A stretch of DNA of 37,525 nt, from contig NZ_CABHOU010000033.1 of NCBI RefSeq assembly GCF_902168175.1, positions 1 through 37,525 on the forward strand, read 5' to 3'. This document shows, in pieces, positions 17,455 to 27,200 of this stretch. Both the position numbers and the translations under genes were made by a program. The notes under the pieces were generated by a model. It was not told the DNA's origin, ran no database searches, and saw only the letters and a program-made list of their open reading frames with translations. Position 1 is the stretch's first letter. Each line of letters begins with the position of its first letter. Source of the stretch: an uncultured Chitinophaga sp. Its GTDB lineage: Bacteria; Bacteroidota; Bacteroidia; Chitinophagales; Chitinophagaceae.

Positions 17455-19161
17455 ATGGATAAAATGACGCAAGCAAAAATCCTGATCGTGGAAGACGAAC
17501 TGATAGTAGCCCGCGACTTGCAGATGATCGTAGAAAGGGCCGGCTACCAGGTATGTGGCACCGCGAGGTCGGTGGATAAAGCACTGGAGTTAATTATGCA
17601 GGAAACACCATCACTGGTGCTGCTCGACATTTTTCTGCATGGAAAAGAAACAGGCATTGACCTGGCCAGGCAACTGCGGGCGCACCATATCGCTTTCATG
17701 TACCTGTCGGCCAACTCCAGCCCCGAAATATTAGCGGCCGCCAAACAGACACAGCCTTATGGATTTTTAGTAAAGCCATTTCGCGAGCGCGACGTACTGG
17801 TCACCATAGAAATCGCATTGTACCTGCACCAGCAAAACGCCAGTACCCGCCGTCAGCAGGCCGCTGCGCTTACATTGCTAATGGAGAAACAGAAAGAAGA
17901 AGATACCAGTCTGCCCGAAACACTGGAAGAAGTGGCGCATGCACTGCAGCCCCTCCTGCACTTTGATTTCCTGCTGGTGCATAATGAAACAGGCAAAGTT
18001 CTGGCCGCGCTGCGCACCGGCTTTAACCACTACAAAGTATTGAATGAGCGCGACCTGGCGGCCAGTTGCCAGCTAAGCGAAAAGAAGTTTACAGCACTGT
18101 TAGGCAACAACCTGGCAGCGCCACAACCCGTTATATACAACGATGCCGCGTTCAAGCAGTTTTCGCACAGCAACGGGATCGCCAAACTACTCAGCGACAC
18201 CTTCCACTTACAGTCCACCATTCAGATACCGCTACCCTCCGGGCAAACCAACCACTGTTGCCTGGCCTTTTTCAGCCGTAAAACCGATGCATATTTTACC
18301 GAATACATTAACTTTCTGCAAGGCATTGCGGCTCCGTTAGTAGCATTGCTGACAGGCAAATATCAGAAGGCCGCCAGCATTTCCGGTAAACCCAGGACAA
18401 CAGACTGTACGAGCATTTTCGACAACATTATTGGCAGTCACCACTTGCTGTTGCAGGCGTTTGATGAAGTGAAACAGGTAGCCAGCGTAGATACTTCCGT
18501 ACTCATCACCGGCGAAAGTGGTACGGGCAAGGAACGGATAGCAGAATGTATCCACAAACTATCGCCCCGTCGCGATAAACCGCTGGTAAAGGTAAACTGC
18601 GCTGCATTGCCCGAAGCACTTATCAACTCAGAGTTGTTCGGACATGAGAAAGGCGCATTTACAGGCGCTACCGAACGGCGTACCGGCAAGTTTGAGCAGG
18701 CCCACGAAGGTTCCATTTTTTTAGATGAGATTGGCGAGATGCCGCTGGAACTACAATCGAGGTTACTGAGAGTATTACAGGAAAGAGAAATTGAACGCCT
18801 GGGCGGTAAGACCCCTGTAAAGATAGATGTGCGCATTATTGCCGCCACCAACCGCAACCTGGAAAACGAAGTTGCAGCGGGCCGTTTCAGATTAGACCTT
18901 TACTATCGCCTTCACATCTTCCCTATTCACCTGCCTGCCCTCCGCGATCGCAAAGAAGACATACCGGCACTGGTGCATCATTTTTTAAAGATGCACAGCC
19001 AGAAGATAAACCGTGCTAATACCGACATATCCTCCAAAGCACTTGCGGCGTTGGTGGCACATAACTGGCCGGGTAACATCCGTGAGTTGGAACATGTGAT
19101 AGAGAGAAGTGTGGTGATGGCGAAGGATGGGATGATTAGGGAGGTGGTGATAAGGGGGTAG
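17455..19161 (+). CDS. Receiver plus sigma54-activator AAA+ response regulator lacking a DNA-binding domain
   Basis: Cognate regulator of the upstream kinase. The receiver domain (about 5-125) has the acidic pair E13/D14, phospho-acceptor D58 and K107. The middle region (about 150-310) looks like a GAF-type sensor. The AAA+ sigma54-interaction domain has Walker A GESGTGKE (353-360), the sigma54 loop GAFTGA (400-405), Walker B LDE (423-425), and later RLDLYYRLHIFPI and NWPGNIRELEHVIER. Family members normally continue for about 50-80 residues into a Fis-type HTH. This protein stops at VVIRG only about 13 residues after the ELEHVIERS block, so the HTH is absent. No frame downstream restores it. 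It ends 21 bp from the convergent mobA gene. Confidence 0.93.
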   Translation: MDKMTQAKILIVEDELIVARDLQMIVERAGYQVCGTARSVDKALELIMQETPSLVLLDIFLHGKETGIDLARQLRAHHIAFMYLSANSSPEILAAAKQTQPYGFLVKPFRERDVLVTIEIALYLHQQNASTRRQQAAALTLLMEKQKEEDTSLPETLEEVAHALQPLLHFDFLLVHNETGKVLAALRTGFNHYKVLNERDLAASCQLSEKKFTALLGNNLAAPQPVIYNDAAFKQFSHSNGIAKLLSDTFHLQSTIQIPLPSGQTNHCCLAFFSRKTDAYFTEYINFLQGIAAPLVALLTGKYQKAASISGKPRTTDCTSIFDNIIGSHHLLLQAFDEVKQVASVDTSVLITGESGTGKERIAECIHKLSPRRDKPLVKVNCAALPEALINSELFGHEKGAFTGATERRTGKFEQAHEGSIFLDEIGEMPLELQSRLLRVLQEREIERLGGKTPVKIDVRIIAATNRNLENEVAAGRFRLDLYYRLHIFPIHLPALRDRKEDIPALVHHFLKMHSQKINRANTDISSKALAALVAHNWPGNIRELEHVIERSVVMAKDGMIREVVIRG

Positions 19162-19182
19162 ACGAAAATTGTACATTCACCA

Positions 19183-19740
19183 TTACTGTGAGAGGCTGTT
19201 ATAATTCCTAAACCCCGGCACCCACTCCGCCGGAATAGCCAGCCGCTGTACATCAAGCAAACGTAAAGCATATTGCATGCTGTGTTTAAGCAGCTTTCCC
19301 TGGTGGTACAAATTGCAAAGGGTAGACAGGGCAGTATGCGTGTAGATGCCGCACAGCGGTTCGTCGAACATCTCGCCGGTGTATACAGTTACGTCTTGTT
19401 GGTGAGATGTAAGCAAATTACGGAGTATATCGGTGTGCATATCCCGGAGGTCGCAGGCGAGTATGAACAGATCGTCTTTGGGAAATAACAGGTGAGCGGT
19501 GAAGATGCCGCGTAGCGGGCCACCTATGTCGAGCGTGTTGTTATCAATAAATGTTGGGGTAATGCGCTGCGCAGCATACGATGACTCCTGCTCTTTGTTG
19601 ATAGCATAGGACACAGGTATGCCGAGTGTTATCAGCTTTTCGCCGGCATGCTGCGCCCAGGGGATGCCATTATGTAACAGCAATCCTTTATCGCTACCCA
19701 TGCGGCTGCTGCTGCCTCCGCAAAGTACTATCCCTCTCAT
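19183..19740 (-). CDS. Molybdenum cofactor guanylyltransferase MobA
   Basis: Transfers GMP from GTP to molybdopterin to form the MGD cofactor needed by the nitrate reductase encoded further right. The N-terminal nucleotidyltransferase signature LCGGSSSRMGSDKG is clear, followed by GGPLRGIF and ACDLRDM, equivalent to the metal-binding D of the family. The length of 185 aa is normal. It is the last gene of the operon. Its ATG overlaps the stop of the moaC-moaB fusion by 4 nt, indicating translational coupling. Confidence 0.93.
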   Translation of the reverse strand: MRGIVLCGGSSSRMGSDKGLLLHNGIPWAQHAGEKLITLGIPVSYAINKEQESSYAAQRITPTFIDNNTLDIGGPLRGIFTAHLLFPKDDLFILACDLRDMHTDILRNLLTSHQQDVTVYTGEMFDEPLCGIYTHTALSTLCNLYHQGKLLKHSMQYALRLLDVQRLAIPAEWVPGFRNYNSLSQ

Positions 19741-20654
19741 GGTTCGGTGTAATGTTGCGCACCTTTTGCCACTTTAAACAGGTGAAGTATATGAGGGAAC
19801 AACGCATGCATACTTTCCTCCGCACCTTTGGTGGACCCTGGTAATGTGACCACCAGCATATCGCCCATAAACCCGGCTACGCCACGCGACATCATCGCAT
19901 ATGGTGTACGCTCCTGCCCGTAGTTGCGTGCAGTTTCCATAATACCAGGAATGGGGCGGTCGAGCAGTGGCGAAAGGGCTTCAGGGGTGGTATCGCGGGG
20001 AGAAAGGCCGGTACCACCGCAAAACAAAGCCAGGCGGTAACCATCGGCTTGCAGAGAGCGGGCTTTGTCCTGCACCAGTTGTATTTCGTCGGGTATAATA
20101 TCGTAAACAGCCGCCTTAAGCTGATGCGATTCCAGGATGCGGATGATAGCCTGCCCGGCCTGGTCGTGTTTCGTTCTAGCGCTAACGCTGTCGGAGCATA
20201 CGACTACCGCACATTTTAGTTCCGGCACACTTTCTTTAAAATCAGATTTGCCCCCCTTCTTTTGCACCAGTTTAATATCACCGATCGTAATGTTCTTATC
20301 GATCGGTTTCAGCATATCATACATCGTAAGTGCTGTGATGGCCGCGCCGTGCATGGCCTCTACCTCTACGCCAGTGCGATAAATAGTATGCACTTCCACA
20401 TAAATCAAAATATCAAGCCCCTCTATTTCATGTTTGATAGTCGCATATTCTACAGGCAACGGGTGACAATCGGGAATTACATCACTTGTTTTTTTAATTG
20501 CCAGTAAACCCGCAGCCCTTGAAAACTCCAGCACATCGCCCTTAGGCACTGTACGCGAACGCACGGCTTCAATAGTAGCTTCGCTGGAAACACTTAATCT
20601 GGCCTGGGCAATGGCTTTACGAAGACTTGTATTTTTATGTGTGATGTTGATCAT
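19737..20654 (-). CDS. Bifunctional MoaC-MoaB/MogA molybdenum cofactor protein
   Basis: Two cofactor enzymes in one chain of 305 aa. Residues 1 to about 147 are MoaC, which makes cyclic pyranopterin monophosphate from the MoaA product. The signature blocks SDVIPDCHPLP, TGVEVEAMHGAAITALTMYDM and KGGKSDF are present. From about 150 to the end is a MoaB/MogA molybdopterin adenylyltransferase domain with SDSVSAR, CGGTGLSPRDTTPEA and LPGSTKGAEES. Such fusions are known in Bacteroidota. It lies 3 nt after moaE and overlaps mobA. No moaA is in the window, so the radical-SAM first step must be encoded elsewhere. Confidence 0.95.
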   Translation of the reverse strand: MINITHKNTSLRKAIAQARLSVSSEATIEAVRSRTVPKGDVLEFSRAAGLLAIKKTSDVIPDCHPLPVEYATIKHEIEGLDILIYVEVHTIYRTGVEVEAMHGAAITALTMYDMLKPIDKNITIGDIKLVQKKGGKSDFKESVPELKCAVVVCSDSVSARTKHDQAGQAIIRILESHQLKAAVYDIIPDEIQLVQDKARSLQADGYRLALFCGGTGLSPRDTTPEALSPLLDRPIPGIMETARNYGQERTPYAMMSRGVAGFMGDMLVVTLPGSTKGAEESMHALFPHILHLFKVAKGAQHYTEP

Positions 20655-20657
20655 TCT

Positions 20658-21074
20658 CTAGGTGTTTTGTTTCCACTGAATCGTATCGTCCGACAATATC
20701 TCTTTTCCCCATATTGGTAATTCCGCCTTAATACGTTCTACCACTTCCTCGCAGGCGGCCATAGCCGCTTTGCGGTGCGGGGCCGAGGTAAACACAAAGA
20801 GGCACAAATCCCCGGTATTTACACTACCCAAACTATGGTATACGTGCATACAGGTAAGGCCATATTTAGGAATAATCTCTTCCCGTATCTGATGCATTTG
20901 CTCCAGCGCCATGGCTTCATAAGCAGTGTACTCAATCGCTATCACGCCTTCATCCTCCCGCACCTGGCCCAGGAAAATACTATGTGCACCTATCTTTCGT
21001 TTGTGACTATGTTGTTGTATACTTTCCGCGATAAAGGCAGACGGTATGGGCCCCTGCACAAAAATATTCTTCAT
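20658..21074 (-). CDS. Molybdopterin synthase large subunit MoaE
   Basis: Catalytic subunit that uses the MoaD thiocarboxylate to put the dithiolene sulphurs on the pterin. It has FLGQVREDEG at the N-terminal third, IEYTAYEAMA, the YHSLGSVNTGD block and the C-terminal active-site block IKAELPIWGKE. In E. coli MoaE two lysines in this last block are needed. Here the first is retained (IKAEL), while the second position reads Gly with a Lys next to it, a pattern I associate with Bacteroidota homologues. The length of 138 aa is normal. It sits between moaD and moaC-moaB with very short gaps. Confidence 0.94.
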   Translation of the reverse strand: MKNIFVQGPIPSAFIAESIQQHSHKRKIGAHSIFLGQVREDEGVIAIEYTAYEAMALEQMHQIREEIIPKYGLTCMHVYHSLGSVNTGDLCLFVFTSAPHRKAAMAACEEVVERIKAELPIWGKEILSDDTIQWKQNT

Positions 21075-21088
21075 AAAAACAGTTTAAG

Positions 21089-21343
21089 TTAACCACCGGA
21101 AAAGGGTGGCAGTAAAGCCACTTCGGCACCATCGTTCAACACCTCGTTGTATACCGCCAGCTTTTTATTCACCGCCAAACTGTATGCCACTGCCGACAGT
21201 TCAGGATACTTAGTTTCCAACGTTTGCCGCAAACTGTTTGTATCGCCGGTAAATGGCCACAATAGTTTATCACTTTTAGTGATATCGCTCAGCCTTCCGA
21301 AAACTAAAATAGTAATCATTACACGTAATATAAATTCTTTCAC
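21089..21343 (-). CDS. Molybdopterin synthase sulphur carrier MoaD
   Basis: A small ubiquitin-like sulphur carrier of 84 aa. It ends in the diagnostic C-terminal Gly-Gly (PPFSGG), which is adenylated and then thiocarboxylated, and it forms the synthase with MoaE. Internal features fit the fold: ALLPPFSGG at the end and an acidic middle. It is placed 6 nt after moeA and 14 nt before moaE. No MoeB-type activating enzyme is in the window. Confidence 0.92.
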   Translation of the reverse strand: MKEFILRVMITILVFGRLSDITKSDKLLWPFTGDTNSLRQTLETKYPELSAVAYSLAVNKKLAVYNEVLNDGAEVALLPPFSGG

Positions 21344-21349
21344 AGCTAT

Positions 21350-22528
21350 TTAGCCAATCATGATGATCTCCACTTCGTCGCCAACCCTGTACACCTGCCC
21401 CTCCGGGGCGAGTTTCACGAGGCAGTTCGCAATGGCAAAAGTATTGAGTTTATACGACTCCTGTCCCGTGAGCAGCGTTACCTGCGTATCGCTGCAAATG
21501 CCTTTCAGGAAATGCGTGAGGCCAGAAGGTTTTACAAAATCATGTGTGATGGGCAATGTTTTCACCTCACTCGCCGGCTGCCCCATCAACCGTTGCAATA
21601 CCGGTTGTACGTACACGTAAAAACAAGTAAGTACAGCAGATGGGTTACCAGGCAATCCAAATATAAGGGTATTGCCCAGTTTTCCCGCGTACATTGGTTT
21701 AGCGGGTTTCTGTTTAACCCGGTGAAATAACGTGGTAACACCGCAGGACGAGAGCGCTTCTGCCACAAAATCGTAATCTCCTACACTTACGCCACCTGTG
21801 GTAAGTACAATATCCGCATTCGCTAATGCCTTACTGATAGCCAATTGTAACGCTTCCAGGTTATCTTCAACGTGTTGCACGTTAACATCAGTGATATGCA
21901 GCTGATGCAAAGCAGCCATCAGCGAGGCAGAATTAGCCTCATACACCTGTCCTGCCGCCAGTGGCTGGCCAGGCGACTGCAGCTCGTTACCTGTTATTAT
22001 AATATGGACACGCGGCTTAGGATATACCTTTACTGCTGCAATACCCATCGTTGCCAGGAAGCCGATAGCCGCAGGCGTCAATTTCGTCCCTTTACGTAAA
22101 GCCAGCGAGCCAGCCATCGCCTCGGAGCCAATAGGGCGAACATTGCCTCCCTGCTTCAGCACATCGTCCGTAATCTGTAACAGTGCAGCTTCTACTGTCG
22201 TCTTTTCCTGCATCACCACCGTATCTGCACCATCCGGAACAGGGGCACCGGTAAAAATACGCATGGCCTGCTGCCGTTTTAAATCAGTCACATTCCCGGC
22301 TCCGGCCGGTATCTCGCCCGACACTTCTAACTGGCCGTTAGATTTCCATGATTCATAATTAAAGGCATAACCGTCCATAGCTGCCTGCCTGAATGCGGGA
22401 ATGTTGCGCGGGGCTAGTATATCTTCTGCCAATACAAGGCCGGAGACCGCGTTTAACGGAAGTAACGCGGGCAACCCGGGACCAGTACTTTCATTTAATA
22501 TTTGCGATGCAATACTTACACTAATCAT
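21350..22528 (-). CDS. Molybdopterin molybdenumtransferase MoeA
   Basis: Inserts molybdate into adenylylated molybdopterin. Family blocks in order are AAMDGYAF near residues 50-57, an MRIFTGAPVPDGADTVV block, VHIIITGNEL, TTGGVSVGDYDF (the molybdate-binding P-loop-like region) and FGLPGNPSAVLTCF. The 392-aa length is normal, with the usual small C-terminal beta-barrel domain. It is the first gene of the minus-strand cofactor operon. A 400-bp AT-rich region separates it from the divergent nitrate genes, which suggests shared control of cofactor and reductase. Confidence 0.95.
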   Translation of the reverse strand: MISVSIASQILNESTGPGLPALLPLNAVSGLVLAEDILAPRNIPAFRQAAMDGYAFNYESWKSNGQLEVSGEIPAGAGNVTDLKRQQAMRIFTGAPVPDGADTVVMQEKTTVEAALLQITDDVLKQGGNVRPIGSEAMAGSLALRKGTKLTPAAIGFLATMGIAAVKVYPKPRVHIIITGNELQSPGQPLAAGQVYEANSASLMAALHQLHITDVNVQHVEDNLEALQLAISKALANADIVLTTGGVSVGDYDFVAEALSSCGVTTLFHRVKQKPAKPMYAGKLGNTLIFGLPGNPSAVLTCFYVYVQPVLQRLMGQPASEVKTLPITHDFVKPSGLTHFLKGICSDTQVTLLTGQESYKLNTFAIANCLVKLAPEGQVYRVGDEVEIIMIG

Positions 22529-22709
22529 ACTTTATAATTTTTAGCCGCTGTTATGAATATTTATAACGGCAACCGTTAGCATAAAAAGACGCTTCTGAAC
22601 ACGAACAAACAAGTAACGAAATAAAATATATGATGTAAATAACAGAAGTAGCTATAAAATTCAGAGTATTTAATATAATTTCATGACTACAATCATAAAA
22701 ATAACGAAT

Positions 22710-22724
22710 TATAGTTCAACTATA
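22710..22724. promoter_or_regulatory. Palindromic candidate operator between moeA and narK
   Basis: TATAGTTCAACTATA is perfectly symmetrical about a central C (7-bp arms). It lies near the middle of the divergent region, where one dimeric regulator could act on both operons. It is not the TTGAT-N4-ATCAA of classical FNR sites. The regulator is unknown. Confidence 0.35.
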
Positions 22725-22835
22725 CGCAACTAAGCATAACATATATTATTTTCTAATTTATCGATTTTAGAATTGGCCATTTGCCTTTATACAAACACAC
22801 GTTCCCTGAAAAACTGGTACAAAATCTAAACTAAC

Positions 22836-22864
22836 CCGGCTTTTACCTGATCACTATCAGCCGG
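22836..22864 (+). promoter_or_regulatory. Hairpin in the probable narK leader
   Basis: CTGAT (847-851 of the 22000s) pairs with ATCAG (856-860) around a CACT loop. The stem is extended by CCGG (22836-22839) with CCGG (22861-22864) across a 7-nt one-sided bulge. It ends 64 nt before the narK ATG. A leader control element is possible; no known riboswitch is recognised. Confidence 0.3.
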
Positions 22865-22928
22865 AGATGGCAATGCTATCATACACCCAAACAACGTGCG
22901 TTAGGACCACTTTTTAAAACCTGTTTGT

Positions 22929-24236
22929 ATGCAAAATGCCAATAATCAGCCTCTGCAAAGGCTGCAGATCTTCAGCCTGGGTAGCCTTCAAATGCGCACC
23001 TTTCATATTACCTGGATGATGTTCTTTGTGTGTTTTTTTGGTTGGTTTGGCCTGGCACCGCTTATGCCTACCATCCGCGAAGACCTTCACCTCAGTAAAG
23101 GACAGGTAGGTAATATTATTATAGCTTCTGTATCATCCACCATCCTGGCGCGACTGCTGATCGGGCGCTTATGTGATACATGGGGGCCGCGCATCACTGC
23201 CGTAAGATTATTATTAGTCGGATCGATACCCGTAATGCTGGTCGGCTTGTCGAAAGATTACACAACCTTCCTTTTATTCCGTTTTGCCATTGGCATCATT
23301 GGTGCGTCGTTCGTAGTTACGCAATTTCATACTTCCATGATGTTTGCGCCTCATCTTAAAGGTACAGCCAATGCGGTAACCGGCGGCTGGGGAAATTTAG
23401 GTGGTGGTGTAACCAATATGGCCATGCCACTCATTTTTGCGGCTATCGTGTCGTTCGGCTATACCAAAGCAGAAGCCTGGCGATATGCGATGATCGTTCC
23501 CGGCTTAATGATGTGGGGCATTGCATTTCTATATTACCGCTACACGAAAGACACACCTGCCGGCAACTACAGCGAAATCGGACGCTCCACCGTAAAACAA
23601 AAAGCCGACTGGTCGATACTCTCCGACAGCCGCATCTGGGTATTATCACTCGCTTATGCCATGTGCTTCGGAATGGAAATCACCTTCGACAATATCGCAG
23701 CCCTTCATTTCACCGATTCATTTGGCTTATCGCAAAGTCACGCCGGATTTTGGGCGGGCGTATTTGGTTTCATGAACATATTTGCCCGCGCGCTTGGCGG
23801 TATTTTTTCTGATAAAATAGGATTAAAGTTTGGGTTGAAGGGGAAAGGGTGGTTACTGGCAACTGTACTGTTACTGCAAGGAATAGGCCTCGTATTTTTC
23901 GCACAGGCCGGCGGTATGACCATGGCTATTGTAAGTATGTTAGGCTTCGCCCTGTTTCTCAAAATGGCTAACGGTGCTACTTACGGCCTGGTACCATTTA
24001 TAAACGAAAAGAACGCAGGGCTTGTGGCAGGCATTGTGGGCGCTGGCGGTAACGTGGGCGGCATGCTGTTCGGCTTTCTTTTCAAATCATCTTCCATCAC
24101 TTATGTACAGGCATTTACTTATATAGGATTTATAGTGATGGGCGTATCTGTGATCGTATTCATCACCCGCTTCGGCAAACAGGCGGCCACCAGGCCAGAA
24201 CGTGCCGAAAAGCCCGTACTGGCCATGGCGGACTAA
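22929..24236 (+). CDS. NarK-type nitrate/nitrite MFS transporter
   Basis: Inner-membrane carrier that brings in nitrate (or exchanges nitrite) for the reductase encoded next. It has the 12-helix MFS pattern over 435 aa. The first nitrate signature (about 148-165, with GGWGNLGGGVTN) and the second, GAGGNVGGMLFG, are both present. RLLIGRLCDTWGPR matches the MFS loop with a conserved Arg. The protein lies 20 nt upstream of the reductase gene in one operon, which supports assimilatory nitrate import. The direction and nitrate versus nitrite preference cannot be fixed from sequence. Confidence 0.95.
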   Translation: MQNANNQPLQRLQIFSLGSLQMRTFHITWMMFFVCFFGWFGLAPLMPTIREDLHLSKGQVGNIIIASVSSTILARLLIGRLCDTWGPRITAVRLLLVGSIPVMLVGLSKDYTTFLLFRFAIGIIGASFVVTQFHTSMMFAPHLKGTANAVTGGWGNLGGGVTNMAMPLIFAAIVSFGYTKAEAWRYAMIVPGLMMWGIAFLYYRYTKDTPAGNYSEIGRSTVKQKADWSILSDSRIWVLSLAYAMCFGMEITFDNIAALHFTDSFGLSQSHAGFWAGVFGFMNIFARALGGIFSDKIGLKFGLKGKGWLLATVLLLQGIGLVFFAQAGGMTMAIVSMLGFALFLKMANGATYGLVPFINEKNAGLVAGIVGAGGNVGGMLFGFLFKSSSITYVQAFTYIGFIVMGVSVIVFITRFGKQAATRPERAEKPVLAMAD

Positions 24237-24256
24237 TTCGGATAAACTAATCGGGT

Positions 24257-27200
24257 ATGGCTGGACCAGTTAAAACAACATGCTGTTACTGTGGCGTAGG
24301 CTGCGGCGTAATTGTGCATGAAGACAGGAATGGGCAGATTAAAGTAGAAGGGGATAAAGATCACCCGGTGAACAAAGGCATGTTATGCTCCAAAGGCATG
24401 AACCTGCACTACACCGTTATGGATACCAGCGACCGGTTGCTATACCCGGAAGTACGTTACAACCGTCATCAGCCAAGGCAGAGAGCCAGCTGGGAGCAGG
24501 CACTGGAGCGCACAGCCGCCGTATTTAAAACGCTGATCAGCAAATACGGTCCCGATTCCGTGGCATTTTATGCATCAGGACAATGTTTAACAGAGGAATA
24601 TTACGTGGTCAATAAACTCATCAAAGGGTTCATCGGAAGCAATAATATTGATACCAACTCCCGTCTTTGTATGAGCAGTGCCGTTACAGGATATAAGATG
24701 GCATTGGGGGAAGATTCGGTACCCGTTTGTTATGACGATATCGAACTGGCCAGCTGCATATTTGTAGCCGGCGCCAACCCGGCATGGTGCCATCCTATCC
24801 TGTGGCGCAGGGTGGAAGCCGCAAAGGCCGCCAATCCTGCACTGCAAATCATTGTAAGCGATCCGCGTGTTACACAAACAGCCTCTATCGCCACTTTACA
24901 CTTACAATTATTACCCGGCACCGACATCGTACTACATCATGCATTAGGCAGATGTATGATTGAAGAAGGATACATTTCTCCGCAATTCCTCGAGGACCAT
25001 ACCAGCGGCTTCGACGAATACCGCGACACCGTCATGCAACGCAGCCTTGAAGAAGCAGCAGCTATTTGCGGCATAGCAGTAAACGATATAAAAAAGGCCG
25101 CCCGCATGATGGGGCGCGCCAAAGGTTTCCTGAGTATGTGGACCATGGGCCTCAACCAAAGTGTGGTAGGCGTACATAAAAACCTGAGCCTGTTAAACCT
25201 GCATTTAATTACAGGACAAATAGGCAAACCGGGTGCTGGTCCACTTTCATTAACGGGTCAGCCCAACGCGATGGGCGGCCGCGAAGTAGGAGGATTATCC
25301 AACCTGCTGCCAGCACACCGCAACCTCGACAATGCTGCGCATCGCGAAGAAGTACAGGCTTTTTGGGGAGGAACAAAAATATCGGAGCAGCCTGGCCTCA
25401 CCGCCACTGAAATGTTTGAAGCACTGGAAAGTGGTAAACTGAAAGCAATATGGATCATGTGTACCAATCCGCTTGTTAGTTTACCAGATGTTAAACGGGC
25501 AGAAGCGGCCCTGCAAAAAGCGAAGTTTGTAGTAGTACAGGAAATATCAAACAAACCAGAAACACTCGCTTTTGCAGATGTAGTATTACCCGCCGCCGGT
25601 TGGATAGAGAAAGAAGGTACGATGACGAACGCGGAACGCCGCATCACTTATCTGCCCAAATTAAAAGACGCACCCGGAGAAGCTTTACCCGATGCAGAGA
25701 TCATTTGCCGCTTTGCGCAAAAGATGGGCTACCATGGATTTGACTATTTATCCAACGCCGAAATTTATGCGGAACATTGTCAGCTTACAAAGGGCACCAA
25801 TATCGACATCAGTGCATTAAGTTATGATATACTTAAAGCCAAACGCTCCGTACAATGGCCATATGCAGGCAAAAGTACACCGCGGCTATTCACCCGTCAC
25901 CAATTTTACACCCCCAGCCAAAAGGCTATCATACACAGCTTTCCGGACAACAACGAATCGGAACTGCCAACACCTGAATTTCCGCTGATCCTTACTACAG
26001 GCCGTATACGCGACCAATGGCATACGATGAGCAAAACGGGAAAAGTAGGCAAATTGAAACAACATATACCGCAATCGTTCCTGGAAATACACCCGGACGA
26101 TGCGGCTGAACTGAACATACGACAGAATGATATTGTGGAGGTGCGGAATACGAGGGGGCTGGTAAGGGTTAAAGCGCAACTCTCTGCCGGCATCAGGAAA
26201 GGCGTAGTGTTTTTACCGATGCACTGGGGAAAGATTTTGAACAGCGACCTGCAGCGGGCGAATAACCTCACCTCTCCCCTTATCGACAAACGCTCCAAAC
26301 AACCCGATTTCAAATACGCGGCCGTGAGTGTTTGTCGCTACGAAAAACCCGCACAGAAAATACTGATCATAGGTGCAGGAGCAGGTGCGCATGGGTTCGT
26401 ACACAGCTACCGCGCCCTTAACACCCGCGACACCATCACCATCTTCAGTAAAGAAAATCTGCCATTTTATAACCGTGTAATGCTGCCCGATTACATTAGC
26501 GGCAGCCAGCAATGGGAACAACTGGTAAAAATGACAGAGCGCCAGGAAAAAGAGATGGAAATTAACGTTGAGAAAGGCGTAAGCATCACCCACATCGACC
26601 GCGAACACAAAACAATTACCGACGACCGTGGCCAGGTGCATACTTACGACATCTTGATACTGGCCACCGGCAGCAGGCCTGCCATATTAAAGGATACACC
26701 TCCCCTGCCCGGCATTTTTACTATGCGCACACGAGTAGACGCCGATCGATTTAAAACACACATCAACCCGGAAAAAGGCCGTGTATTGATTATCGGTGGC
26801 GGCCTGCTGGGCATAGAGCTGGCAGGATCATTACGTGAAGCAGGCGTAGAGGCCAGCATCCTGCAACGCGGGTCCAAATTGATGGACAGGCAACTGGACG
26901 TACTGGGTAGCCAGCTTTTATATGAAGCATTACAGGAACGAGGAATAGAGGTGATATTTAATGACGAAGTGGCCAGCTACCAGGGTAAACAAGCTGTAGA
27001 AGGCGTAAGACTTAAAAGTGGCCGGCTGCTGGCCTGCCAGGCTGTAGTCATGTCGATCGGTACGGTGCCTAATATAGAACTGGCGCAGTCTTCTGCACTG
27101 GACTGCAAACGCGGCATCGTCGTCAATGAATACCTGCAAACCTCCGACCCAGCTATTTATGCAGTAGGTGAAATCGCCGAATTCAAAGGTGCTTCTTATG

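Larger units (their letters stand above)
22529..22928. other. Divergent promoter region between moeA and narK
   Basis: An AT-rich non-coding stretch of 400 bp without a credible gene. It contains an imperfect 18-bp palindrome next to moeA (GTTATGAATATTTATAAC, 22550-22567), a perfect 15-bp odd palindrome at 22710-22724 and a hairpin in the probable narK leader (22836-22864), the last two listed separately. No exact TAnnTTTG box was found on either strand, so the transcription starts are unplaced. Confidence 0.6.

Noticed and set aside
19162..19182. Frameshifted HTH remnant after the sigma54 regulator
   Set aside because: All three plus-strand frames after 19161 were read, and none gives a Fis-type helix-turn-helix; the convergent mobA gene begins at once.
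22529..22928. Molybdenum-cofactor riboswitch in the moeA leader
   Set aside because: No extended conserved stem arrangement could be recognised, and the motif is not one I associate with this phylum; only simple palindromes are visible.
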